From: Cercis canadensis
Lineage: Eukaryota; Streptophyta; Magnoliopsida; Fabales; Fabaceae
Direction: 5' to 3'
Length of the DNA: 64,000 nucleotides
Assembly: GCA_003255065.1 (NCBI GenBank)
Contig: QAOA01004437.1
Coordinates: 16,282-80,281 of the forward strand
A model generated the notes under the pieces. That model searched no databases and had not been told where the DNA came from. It worked only from the letters and a program-made list of their open reading frames with translations. A program made the position numbers and the translations under genes. Positions 23,363 through 33,817 of this stretch are shown here, in pieces; within the stretch, counting starts at the first letter, position 1; each line of letters begins with the position of its first letter.

Positions 23363-26140
23363 TGTTGATACCAAAATTATGTAATAAGAAATAAAGGAAA
23401 TAAAAAATCAAAAAAATCATCATAATAATAAAATACAAAAAATATTATTATTAATAACAATAAATTAAAAAAAAAAAAAGCAAAATTGATATCTCTGCAT
23501 TTCTGACTTCTGGGCGGCAATTTGCTTTTGGCGAAGTGCCATTTACCAGTCTGGCACCGCCCATCCTACAGTCCCCATTTGCAGCATGAAACAAGGAAAA
23601 CCACATCAGAAGTTAACCAGGCAACTTGCACACAATTCTGGCTATAAAAAGGCCCACAATACACAGACAGGGGGACCAAAATTCTGAAATAAAAATAGAG
23701 AAAAAAAATACAAACAGAGAGCAATACACAAGACACACACAGAGGATACACAATACACAGTAAAGACATAGGAAGAGAATCCAGAAAGCACCCAGGTATT
23801 AACACTATCACTTTTTTTTTATGCTAAATTTTCTATTTTGTTGTTGATTTTGCACTAAGCAGAGAGTATCAATCCTATATATATATACAAAGAAAACAGA
23901 GTTTACCAAATTACCGAGCATCCCCAAAATCCCCAATTTGTTAAAGAAAGTAAAACCTAGAAATTAAAGTCTTTGGGTGCATGCATGGAATCAAGAATTA
24001 AGCATAATAAAATTTGATTCAGACAAAAGGCAAACCGCATTAGAGTGAAGACTTTTAGAAAGAGAAAGATTTTTTTTCTAGAGAGAGAAATAGACTTCGA
24101 TGGAAAGAAAGAGAGAAATTTCTTGAGAGATTGGGAGAAGAGAAAACATGTGCTTTTCGTTTGGATCAAGAGTGGGGGTGATGATGGTAGACCTGCATCT
24201 TTTCCCTTTGTCCTCCGCATCTCCTCTCTGTTTCTTCCCGCATAGCTCTTATGTTGTATTCTGATTTCTTCTATTTTTAAAGTGATTTACTAATTCTATT
24301 TGGTGTATTTATGTTTATTAGGCCTTATTGCTGTTATCTTTTTGTGGCCTTATTTTCCTTTGCTTTGGGCCGAAGGTTTTGGTGTCCATTTGTTTCCATT
24401 TTCTTTGTGTTTGTTTGCTTTGGGCCAAGGCTGATTTGGGTCATTCAAGCAACATTATTTCAGCCTCATTTGGGCCAAAAACGAAGTGGGCCATTAGTTA
24501 AAAATTTCAGCTTCTTTTGGACTAGGCCGAGCATGGTTATTGGTTTGTTGGGCTGATTTATTTTCGTTTTGGCTTTGCTTATTATTTGGGCTTATGTATT
24601 TGCTGGCTGAACTTATTTCCTTTTATGAGTATCTCTTTTCTATTGGCCCATTTCATTTTTTTAGTCCATTTATCTTTGTTTGGGTTGGATCTATTTGGGT
24701 TAGTCTATTCTTTTTACTTAGTTTTACTTGTAATTTTGGGGTGTTATGTCTAGGCCCATTTTTTGTTTTTTTTTTTTTTAAGTTCACATTATTTTGTTAG
24801 ATTATTGATCACTTTTATTAGGTTACATTTGATTTAATTATGGTAAATTTATGACTCTAGTTATAAGGTTAGTGCTTGTGCCTTTGCTCATATGATATTT
24901 GCTGAATTTTTATTATTCAATTTGGACTTAATTTATTTAGGATACTTGCTTTTCTTTCGAGCTAATTTAACTTTTTTCTTTCCTTATAATTGTTCTTACA
25001 CATTTTATTTTTTATGTTATCAGTTCATCTTAGATATTTTATGTACTTTATTTCCTTTCATAAAAATTAAAACCCGACGACGGATTAAGTTAGGAAAAAT
25101 TGTGTCGACAATTTTTTCTAATATTCCTGAGGTGAGAGATAAATTTCTTGGTTATGCCAGGGGTACTGGTGTGGCTAATAAAATTCTCAATATCGTCTTT
25201 ATCTTTTTAATTACCACATTTATAGTATTAATTTGTTACATTATAATTCATCTCGTTACATCTTAACATTATTTTTAATTATGCTAGAAAAAGATTACTG
25301 ACGAGGGAATAATTGAAATTAGTCATGATAATGACGAGGTTTCGATATTTCTGAGGTAAAAGGATGTCCCTAGTTCGGCCAGAGGTACTGGCAGGGCATG
25401 AGGTCAATCCCTGATAAAATCTTTGTCGGGGCATAATTTTCAAACAAACATTTTCTAAATATAATATTTTAGCTTTAATTACCTTAATGTGAGTTAAAAG
25501 GTACCGACGAAGGAATAGTTAAGAATAGCTGTAATGACAGCGATTCCTTGACACTCCGGAGGTGAGGAGTGTCACTTTAGTCTTTCCAAGTAGATTGGTG
25601 GACTTAAAGAAATACCTCCAATAAAAATCTTTATCACGAACATTAAACATTTCATAAACACATATAAATTATTTTTCATGTATCTAGATATCACTTAATT
25701 AGTGAGATTGCTAAATATTGCTTATGATAGAATAGATTGGGGGAGGATTGTAATGACAATCACAAACTCCACCTAATAGTCTTGAAGCATCCTTTAGGTT
25801 TTTTCCAGAAGTGCTGGTAGAACCTAACAAAATTTTAGGACTAACTTAATTCATTTAAAAAGATAACTAGTGATTAAATGGGTAACCGTTCTAAGAACGG
25901 ACGTCGTAGGGTGCTAATACCTTCCCTACACGTAATCAACCCCCGAATCCAAGCTCTGAACCTAGACCAAATTATTTAGGTGTCCAATCACACCATTCTA
26001 TTTGCTAAAAATAGAATAAAATGATTGGTGGTGACTCCACTCTTTTCTTGTATATTATTACACATTGTTAATTTTTTATTTCTTCTCGCGTGGGGGATTT
26101 CGCCACTCCGCATCGCGCTCCCGAAAGGGACGTTGCGACA
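23363..26140 (+). mobile_element. Ogre/Tat-like Gypsy solo LTR (2.78 kb)
   Basis: Starts tgttgatacc and ends gggacgttgcgaca, with the duplication agtcc at 23358-23362 and 26141-26145. The right end has landmarks I recall from Ogre/Tat LTRs: taccttccctacacgtaa, ttggtggtgactcc and a gcgtgggggatttcgcc end block. There is no internal domain, primer site or purine tract, so it is a solo LTR left after LTR-LTR recombination. The middle (24300-24900) is very T-rich with repeated tttgggcc words. Short open frames inside it are compositional and not genes. Confidence 0.9.
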
Positions 26141-27440
26141 AGTCCTTGCGTCCTTTTTTTATGGGTGCAATAGAGGATGAGCTTTTGGAAGCTAGCGTTG
26201 CCTAGTTTGTGTCCATGTCCGGTGGGTGGGATTGGCCTTTGTTGGAAGGTTTGCTTCCTGAAGAAATCTGTAATCGCATAGCAGGGATTAAACCTCCCAC
26301 TTCTAATGGTGGAGCTGATCAGCTTGCTTGGAGCCTTTCCAATGATGGTAATTTGGCTCTCAAATCTGCTTATTCTAGCCTTATAGAACATTCTAATGAA
26401 GAAAGGCAGGGTTTGTTTAAGAAGATTTGGAGTTGGAATGGTCCACAGTACATTAGATCTTTGTTGTGGCTAGTGGGGCATGATAGCATCATCACCAATT
26501 TCCAAAGGTATAGCAGGCACCTTACTGCAGATCCCATGTGTGCTAAGTGTGGCCAAGATCTGGAACCTACCTTGCATGCCTTGAGGGATTGCCAGTCAGT
26601 GAGGAACGTGTGGCAGCGTTTGGTGCATCCTAGCAAGTGGGGTGGTTTTTGAGTTACAGCTTCATGACTGGATCTTCTTAAATCTTAAGGATGATTGGGG
26701 TAAGGGCTTCAAGGACTGGGCTCACATCTTTGGTGTGGCAATTCATTCGGTTTGGGAAGCACGTAATGCTTTCATCTTTGATAATGGGGCTGTAGCAGGT
26801 AGAGGGGACCTGGTTTTTCACATTTTGGCTATGGTAAATGAGCTTGATTTGGCGGATTCTATGTGCTTGAGTAACAGTCCAGCTAGCAGAAAGGAGACGA
26901 AGCTCATTGCTTGGACTTTACCAAGGGATGGTTAAGTTGAATACGGATGGATCCATGTATGGCTCGTCTCTCTCTGCTTCGTGTGGGGGTCTTATTAGAG
27001 ATGATTTCATTACGAGGTTCATGTGCAAAGTTGGTCAATGCTGCATTACTCATGCAGAATTATGGTGTTTAATTTATGGGCTACGTATAGCTTGGACGTT
27101 GGGATTCCGGAAAGTGCAGGTTGAAACAGACTCTGCTGCAGCAGTGCACCAACGTCCATCACCCTTGTTTTTCTTTGATCAAAGAAATCAGAGACATGCA
27201 GGACTTCGCTTGGGAGTTAGAGATCACTCATGTGTTTCGAGAGTCCAACAGCTGTGCAGATTTCCTAGCTAGACAGGGTCATAGTGTTGGCTTCAACATT
27301 AGTCAGTTTGTTGTTCCTCCTGCTGCTTTGCAGGAGTTTTTGGTAGCGGACAGTTTGGGTGTTGCTATGCCCAGACTTGTTCCAGTGTTCTTCGTTTGTT
27401 TTTGCTGGGCTTTGCCCCGTTGTCAACCAAAAAAAAAAAA
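26141..27440 (+). pseudogene. LINE ORF2 C-terminus: zinc-binding region and RNase H
   Basis: ORF2 resumes after the solo LTR. 26209-26652 carries the W-S-W-N-G-P-Q-Y-I-R segment and C-x-K-C-G-x(7)-H-x3-D-C, typical of the RT-associated zinc-binding region. After a stop at 26650 and frame changes, an RNase H-like domain (RVT_3 type) follows: K-L-N-T-D-G-S, H-A-E-L-W and V-E-T-D-S in 26907-27160, then R-E-S-N-S-C-A-D near 27240 in another frame. The reading ends shortly before the poly-A run at 27427. Confidence 0.88.
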
Positions 27441-27444
27441 AAAA

Positions 27445-27898
27445 GCATTGCAAATAAGATAATATAAAGATCAAAGGAGAGTTAGGATAATTATCTGGTA
27501 GCCCTCCTAAAAGTCGTATCATTCCCTCACCCATCAACAAGGAACATGCATTCTAATTAAGAAATCATTACTAATCCTAATATATAATTAATAAGGATAA
27601 GCTAAGATAACTATTTAGGGTTGTATCATGCTAATCCATGTGAAATGAGCGGTGTACCAAGCCCCGTCTCCTTAACGTCAGAAAACAAGATCTTATTTGC
27701 TAGAAGAATTCACATCAGCATCAAGAGCAGCATTTTGTTTCCCAAGGTCCCAAATCATGATAAAATTACAAGAAAAAAACTAATGATACATGAAATATAC
27801 CTTATTAAATTTAAATACGTAAATCACTTGATTAGCATCTTGTTCCCCAAACACAATATATTACAGATAACAAAAACAGAGTAATAACAAGTAGAAGA
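27445..27898. other. spacer between the LINE and the P450 gene
   Basis: AT-rich, no supported gene. It should contain the 3' untranslated region and polyadenylation site of the minus-strand P450, but no single signal stands out among many A/T words. Confidence 0.5.
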
Positions 27899-29548
27899 TC
27901 AAGTAGATCCATAGGAGTATGGTATTGGTTGAAGATGAATTGGTAGTTTCTTGGAGACAGTGAGACCATATACCTCAGTCATGTCCAAGTCCTGCGCTGA
28001 TTCACCATTTGGAGTTGCAGGTAGCTTCCAATGGAAGCAACATAGAAGATTAGCAAGCACATACTCTGTTAAAACAATCCCAAAAGCCATTCCCGGACAT
28101 CCCCTTCTTCCGGCGCCAAATGGTAAAAATTGGAAGTGTTGGCCTTTAAAATCGATGTCGCAATTCTGAAATCTCTCTGGAATGAACTCTTGAGGTGTTT
28201 CCCACAACTGAGGATCTCTCTGAATTGCCCATGCGTTAACATATACGATTGTTTTTGGAGGAATAGTATACCCTCCAAGTTGCACACTAGACCTTGTTTC
28301 TCGAGGAGGGACAAGAGCAGCAGGTGGATGTAATCTTAAAGTTTCCTTCACTACAGATTTCAAGTACTTCATTTCGTTGACATCTTCTTCATCTACTCTT
28401 GATTTATGCCCAACAACTCTTCTTACCTCTTCCTGGGCTTTCTTCATTGAAATTGGATTTTTCAAGAGTTCTGCAAAAGTCCAATCCAGAAGTGATGAAC
28501 TAGTGTCAGTTCCTGCCACGATCATGTCCTGAAATGATAGAAATGGAAAGTATTTACTTATAAATAAATTCATGTTCTTGAGAGGAAGAAAGGCTTAAAG
28601 AGAGAGAAATCAAACCATTATGAGTGCTTTGAGGTTATGGTGGGTGAGTTCAAAGTCAAGCATGCCATCCTCTTGAAGTTGGAGGAGAATATCCACAAAA
28701 TCTTTCTTATCGGAGTAATTACTGTTCCTCTTCCCTGTCTTATGTTCTGCAATTACTTGGTCAAAGAAAGCATCTAACGCTTCAAACGTGGCCTTGAAAT
28801 CTCGAATTTTACCTGTGAGAACATCAACCCAACCCAATGAAGGAAAGAGATCTCCCACACTGAAAGTTGCAATATGAATCATCACCTTTCTTGCTAGCTC
28901 TCCAAACCTGCTGTTATCTTTTGTATTATACTTATTTCCAAGAACACATCTACAAACTACGTTGTTTGCTGTTGCAATCAGCATATTACTTATATTCACA
29001 GAACACCCGTCATTACTCCCACATGCTTCACGTATGTTATTAATCAAATCTGCAACTTCTTCTTCTCTGATGTAGTGAAAGGATCGCACCCTATTCAGGC
29101 TGAGAAGTTCAAGGACACAGATTTTCTTTTTCTGTCTCCATTCTTCACCATAGCTTGCAAAACCCACCTCCATGCATCCGTAGAGTAAGATCTTCACAGC
29201 TGTGGTTTGGGGTCGGTCCGCAAAATTAATATCATGGGTTTTCATAATTTCTCTTGCCAAATCTACAGAGGAAACCACCAGAGTTGGAGTTTGGCCCAAG
29301 TGCAGCAATATTATAGGGCCATATTTTTGTGAGAGTGCTGCGAATGAGCGGTGTGGGAGTGTGCCTAGCTGATGAAGATTGCCAATAAATGGCAGCTTTG
29401 GTGGGGATGGAGGCAGATTGATCAATTTGCTTCTCCTTTTTAGCTTCAACGCAAATAGGAAGCTGATGAAGCAAACAAGAAGAGACAAGGGAAGAGGATA
29501 ACATAGTGTGTTATTTAGCAATTGCTTCACAGGTGCTAACAGAGCCAT
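27899..29548 (-). CDS. cytochrome P450, CYP71 clade, two exons, intact
   Basis: Exon 1 is 29548-28616 and exon 2 is 28528-27899, joined over an 87-base phase-0 intron (28615-28529, GT...AG). The product is 520 residues, the normal plant P450 length. Seen in order: a membrane anchor (about 15-34), a proline-rich hinge P-P-S-P-P (about 46-50), the I-helix A-G-T-D-T-S (316-321), E-T-L-R (373-376), P-E-R-F (428-431) and the haem loop F-G-A-G-R-R-G-C-P-G (448-457) with Cys455 as iron ligand. CYP71 enzymes are ER-bound monooxygenases of terpenoid, alkaloid, phenolic or cyanogenic pathways. The substrate cannot be read from sequence. No stop, shift or missing motif was found. A decayed tandem relative follows at 30524-31745. 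Confidence 0.93.
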
Positions 29549-29597
29549 TGTTCCTCAGAGCAGATGACATTGATCATGATCATGTACACATTTTTCA

Positions 29598-29607
29598 CTT
29601 ATATAAT
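29598..29607 (-). promoter_or_regulatory. candidate TATA box of the P450
   Basis: On the minus strand this reads attatataag, about 50 bases before the ATG at 29548, which would give a 5' leader of about 20 bases. A second TATA-like word (catatataac) lies near 29620. Position and sequence are the only support. Confidence 0.45.
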
Positions 29608-30350
29608 ACAGCTGTTATATATGTGATATCACTGATGTGTCACTGTGTTTATTATATCATTAAGTGGGTATGCATTATTAATTTGTTGGGGATTGGGGTA
29701 ATCCGGAATTGAGTATTCAAATCATGTGTGGGAATCAAAGAGAGTAGTTGTCTTAAATGGTTATTTAAACTTCCAATCTGGGGAAATTAAGGCCCCACAG
29801 CCACAGGCCTGGTGATACTGCATGTGAGGTATTTTGTCATATGATTCTTTCACACCACAAATAGCCATTTTTCTTTCTCAATACTTTCGCAAAATTAATG
29901 ATAAATACACAAACTTAGTTCTCCACTACACAATACTCATATATAATTGATTACTTATGAGAAAATAATAAATGCATAAACTCTTTTTCTAACCCTAGAT
30001 CTTTTATGATTAGAAAGCATTGCATCTAAAGCTCATGATGTTTGGTATATAGTGAGATTTTCTTTTTCCCCTTCTGATGGGATATATAGTGAGAATTGAA
30101 GTCTAATAATGAATCAAAGCTTCAATAAAATGTACAATTGTAATTGAATGAGTTAAATTTTTTATATGGTTTAATTTGTCTAATAAAAATGTATTTAACA
30201 TAAATTATGTCTATATTTTTTTTCTAAAAAATTATTTTCTCTGTCAAAAGCACATCAGCTTTCCTCTTGACGAGGAACTCTTCAACGTCGGCGATGCTTT
30301 TATTCTTTTTTTTTGCCAAGTCGGCGAAGCCATTCAAGGTGACTCCTGGA
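29608..30350. other. P450 upstream region, no gene seen
   Basis: AT-rich with no supported gene. It is the likely promoter region of the P450, followed by about 450 bases without recognisable content. Confidence 0.45.
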
Positions 30351-30487
30351 AAGTTCACATTTCGGAAATTATCCAACGTCCAAAGTCATCCTACGAAAAC
30401 ACTCAACTAAATTATAATNAAGTTCACATTTCGGAAATTATCCAACGTCCAAAGTCATCCTACGAAGACACTCAACTAAATTATAAT
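30351..30487. repeat. assembly duplicate around N 30419 (68 bp x2)
   Basis: 30351-30418 and 30420-30487 differ at one visible base and flank a single N. Same pattern as the joins in Copia-B. Confidence 0.92.
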
Positions 30488-30523
30488 TTTTAATTGTATT
30501 TTTCAAACATATCATTATCTCAC

Positions 30524-31745
30524 CCTCTTTAAGTTGCAGTAGAATATGAACAAAATCTTTCTTGTCGGGGACGCCATCATTGTCCCTTTTCCTTTTCCCT
30601 GTATTTTTCAAACTTCAGCTTTCAATCTCTTCCCTCCCTTGCTAGCTCTCCAACCCTACCTCCTATTGTTAGACCAAGAGCTTCTCAACCAAACCAGTCT
30701 ACATCAGCAACTCAATTTAAAGCTTCAAATTCAATCTCCTCCTGATAATAATATTGCAACTGTATAGTATTTGAATTCAAGTCTTATAGTTACACTCCTT
30801 GTTGAATAGTTTGTAATGATGGTTGTAAAACCAAGTCTCACATTAGTTGAACTAAAGAATGTATAAGGCTTTATAAAAATAAACTAAAGTTATAGAGTAA
30901 CTTTAGATAATTTGCCACACAAGCCCATAAAGCTAGCCCAATCGCCTAACAAATCAAATATGCTTAATGATCTTTGATTAACACTTGGATACTTCTTGGG
31001 CCTTAATTTGACAAATATTTTAAGGTCCAATTTTAATAACCATACCAGACCGGTTCCAGTTGGTTTGACTAGGTTCGGATGACAATTAATTAAATTAAAA
31101 GGTTGACCAGTCATATTTGTTCATTAATGTATTTTCAAGTCTATGAAAGAGAACTCCCCAATGCATTAAAATTAACTTCTCGATTGAGAGTTTTTTAGGA
31201 CTTTGTTGTATCTGGGATAACTTGGTTTTAATAGATAAACAGTATTACACTCAAGACAGTGTAATTATTCACACCTCAAAGTCATTCATTTATAGTTTCA
31301 ATTATTGTTTTTCTAACACTCCTTAGATATAGGCAGTTGTTGTAACAGCATAACAACATACAAAATTAAACTGTATAAAAACCCATACTAATGAATAGAT
31401 GATTTAATGTTTTCCTCATTCATATTCTGGTTTACTTTTCCTGCTGTTATCATTTGTCTATAGCTATTACCATCTTGTGTATTGTACTTTTGACCAAGAA
31501 TACATTTACGAACTATGTATTTTGTTTGATGTTGCAGGCAGCATCTCACTCAGATTCACAGAGCACCCACTATTGAAGGAGGCTTCTGAAATCGCACCTT
31601 TTTCAGACTCACAAGTTCAACAACATAGTTTTTCCTTCTTTTGAGCTTTAACACAAACTGGACGCTGACAAAGCAGAGAGCAGATAAGTAAAGGGAACAA
31701 AATGGTGTTGCGTTTAGCTGCAATGCCAATTGCTAGCGAAGCCAT
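30524..31745 (-). pseudogene. cytochrome P450 fragment, tandem relic
   Basis: Pieces of P450 exon 1 in the same order and strand as the intact gene. 30524-30605 matches 28664-28740, 30625-30670 matches about 28866-28920, 31438-31620 matches about 28910-29110, and 31620-31745 matches the N-terminal end up to its ATG (31745-31743). About 770 unrelated bases lie between the second and third pieces. The N-terminal and middle parts of exon 1 are also shortened, and exon 2 with the haem-binding region is absent. A truncated duplicate of the neighbouring gene with no coding capacity. Confidence 0.75.
30671..31437. other. sequence interrupting the P450 relic
   Basis: About 770 bases not related to the P450. 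It includes gtctcacattag near 30835 followed about 30 bases later by a ttataaaa word, an arrangement like the one at 50157-50200. No coding domain and no clear terminal repeats were found, so its nature is unknown. Confidence 0.35.
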
Positions 31746-31904
31746 TCTTGTTCCCCTGTCTCTGACTTCCATCTCATATTCACATTGAGTATATATGTAA
31801 CGACACTGACAAGGCATCCTTGTGTATAAAATTCATTTATTTATTAGAATATCAGTTGATAAATTGTGAGGGAGTTCATTTTTTAAAGATGAAGAGACGT
31901 GGAG
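31746..31904. other. spacer left of Copia-C
   Basis: Short AT-rich interval between the P450 relic's start codon and the first LTR of Copia-C. No feature seen. Confidence 0.4.
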
Positions 31905-32996
31905 TGTGATTAACGCTAGTATCTTGGGTTAACTAAACGACACTCTTGTACAATAAATTATAAGATGGTTTGAACCACAAGAAAGTTAAAATTAAAATAA
32001 TTTATAAATAAATTCCAAGTAATATTTACACACTCATTGAGCCTGTCATTTATTAAAAAAAATTATTTAATGTCAATTACTTTAGTAATCCAACACTTTG
32101 TTATGTCTTATTAACACAAAATATTACAACATCATTTAACTTAATTAAATTCATTTCATTTACAAATTATGTTGTAAGCAATATTTAAATATTTAGGTCA
32201 GTCAATAAAAGATAATAAGCCGATGGATGAACAATGAATAAACTGATTAATCTAACTGTAAGATTAACAATTCATATAATTCATTCTGTACAACATAATC
32301 ATCTTTGGGTCAGTGAATTACATTTTTTTTTTCAAAGAAAACGAGAGAATATAGTGAAAGAGATATGCTTGAGAGCTTGAGGTCATGGGATTTTGGTAGT
32401 GGAGCCTAATTGTAGATATTTTATTATTATTTTTAGTTGGGATATTTATACTTGAGTAAAACCCCTTTTTAGTCCTTGAATTATTCAGTGATTGACAAGT
32501 TAGTCCTCCAAAAATGTTCGCTGACAATTTCATCCTCGAATTATGGTTCCGTACGACAAATTAGTCCTCGAATTATATTCGCTGACAATTTAGTCCTCGA
32601 ATTATGGTTTCATACGACAAATTAGTCCTCGAATTAATCCTCAACTGAGGACTAATTTGTTGTACGGAACCATAATTCGAGGACTAAATTGTCAGCGAAC
32701 ATTTTTGGGGGACTAACTTGTCCATCGTTGAATTTTTCAGGGACCAAAAAGGGGTTTTACTCTTTATACTTTTATCTGTTAATAATGTTGCCTTAGTCTT
32801 CTAGTATTTAAGGGCTCATAACCACCTCTTGTGGCGTGTAACTCTCATCACATAGTGAAAATCCAAAATGGCCATTGATGTAGGAGAATTTTCTCCAAAC
32901 CACGTAAAATTTTTGCATATTCTTTTTGTCTCTCTTTCTCTTTAATTTTCTCATGATTAATTCTACGAGCGTATAAAGTTTTCGCCCTACCTAAGA
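31905..32996 (+). repeat. Copia-C LTR 1, carrying a MITE
   Basis: Starts tgtgattaacgc and ends ccctacctaaga (final CA changed to GA). It is 1092 bases, of which 318 are the MITE and its extra target copy, leaving about 774 bases, close to LTR 2 (757). tggtatcagagc follows at 32999. Confidence 0.88.
32454..32762. mobile_element. MULE-type foldback MITE (309 bp)
   Basis: Two long inverted arms (about 130 bases each) begin gagtaaaaccccttttt and its complement and meet near 32600-32640. A perfect 9-base duplication tttatactt flanks it at 32445-32453 and 32763-32771, which is the Mutator-superfamily length. The corresponding sites in the other two LTR copies (near 33548 and 35600) are empty, which confirms insertion into this LTR only. 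It has no coding sequence. Confidence 0.93.
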
Positions 32997-33025
32997 ATTG
33001 GTATCAGAGCTTCGGAGACGTCAAG

Positions 33026-33782
33026 TGTGATTAACACAAGTATCTTACATTAACTAAATGACATTTTTTAACAATAAATTATAAGATGGTTTGAATATAA
33101 ACAAATTGCAACTGATATTTACACACTCATTGAGCCTGTCATTTATAAAAATTATTTAATGTTAATTACTTTAGTAATCCAACACTTTATTATTTTTTAT
33201 TAACATAAAATATTACAACATCATTTAACTTAAATTCATTTCATTTACAAATTATATTGTAAACAATATTTGAATATTTAGGTCCGTCAGTAAAAGATAA
33301 AATGCCGATGGATCAACAATTAATAAATTGATTCATCTAACTATAAGATTAACATCTCATATCATTCATTCTGTACAACATAATCAGATTTGGGTCAGTG
33401 AATTAAATTCTTTTTTTCAAAAAAAAAAAAGGGGGGGAGGAGAGAGAATACAGTGAAAGAGATATGCGTGACAGCTTGAGGTTGTGGGATTTTGGCGGTG
33501 GAGTCTAATTGCTGAAATTTTTTTATTATTATTTTTAGTTGGAGTATTTATGTACTTTCATCTGTTAATAATGTTGTCATAATCTCCTAGTATTTAAAGG
33601 CTCGTAACCACCTCTTGTGGCGTGTACCTCTAATCACATAGTGAAAACCCAATGCAGCTGTGGACGTAAGAGGATTTTCTCCGAACTACATAAAATTTTT
33701 TTGTGTTACTTTTGTCTCTCTTTCTCTTTAATTTTTTTTCGATTTATTTTATGAACATAAAAAGTTTTTGCCCTACCTAACA
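33026..33782 (+). repeat. Copia-C LTR 2
   Basis: 757 bases from tgtgattaacac to ccctacctaaca, a tandem neighbour of LTR 1. An A-run then G-run (33419-33440) is private to this copy. The primer-binding region begins at 33785. Confidence 0.9.
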
Positions 33783-33817
33783 ACTGGTATCAAAGCTTCG
33801 GTTGAAGTGATCAAAGA

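Larger units (their letters stand above)
13211..27444 (+). mobile_element. L1-type LINE, split by two LTR insertions
   Basis: One non-LTR retrotransposon running left to right: ORF1 (DUF4283 plus zinc knuckle), ORF2 endonuclease, reverse transcriptase, a zinc-binding RT-C region, an RNase H-like domain and a terminal poly-A run (about 27427-27444). Two insertions interrupt it, Copia-B at 17780-22975 and an Ogre-like solo LTR at 23363-26140. Both have perfect 5-bp duplications, and the reading frame resumes correctly after each. Without them the element is about 6.3 kb, a normal size for plant L1. Many stops and shifts show it is inactive. Confidence 0.93.

Noticed and set aside
24311..25266. 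four hydrophobic plus-strand open frames as membrane proteins
   Set aside because: They lie inside the T-rich Ogre-like LTR. The Phe/Leu content is a composition effect.
30176..30493. 105-codon frame with an internal peptide repeat
   Set aside because: The repeat is the duplicated block around the N at 30419, an assembly effect.
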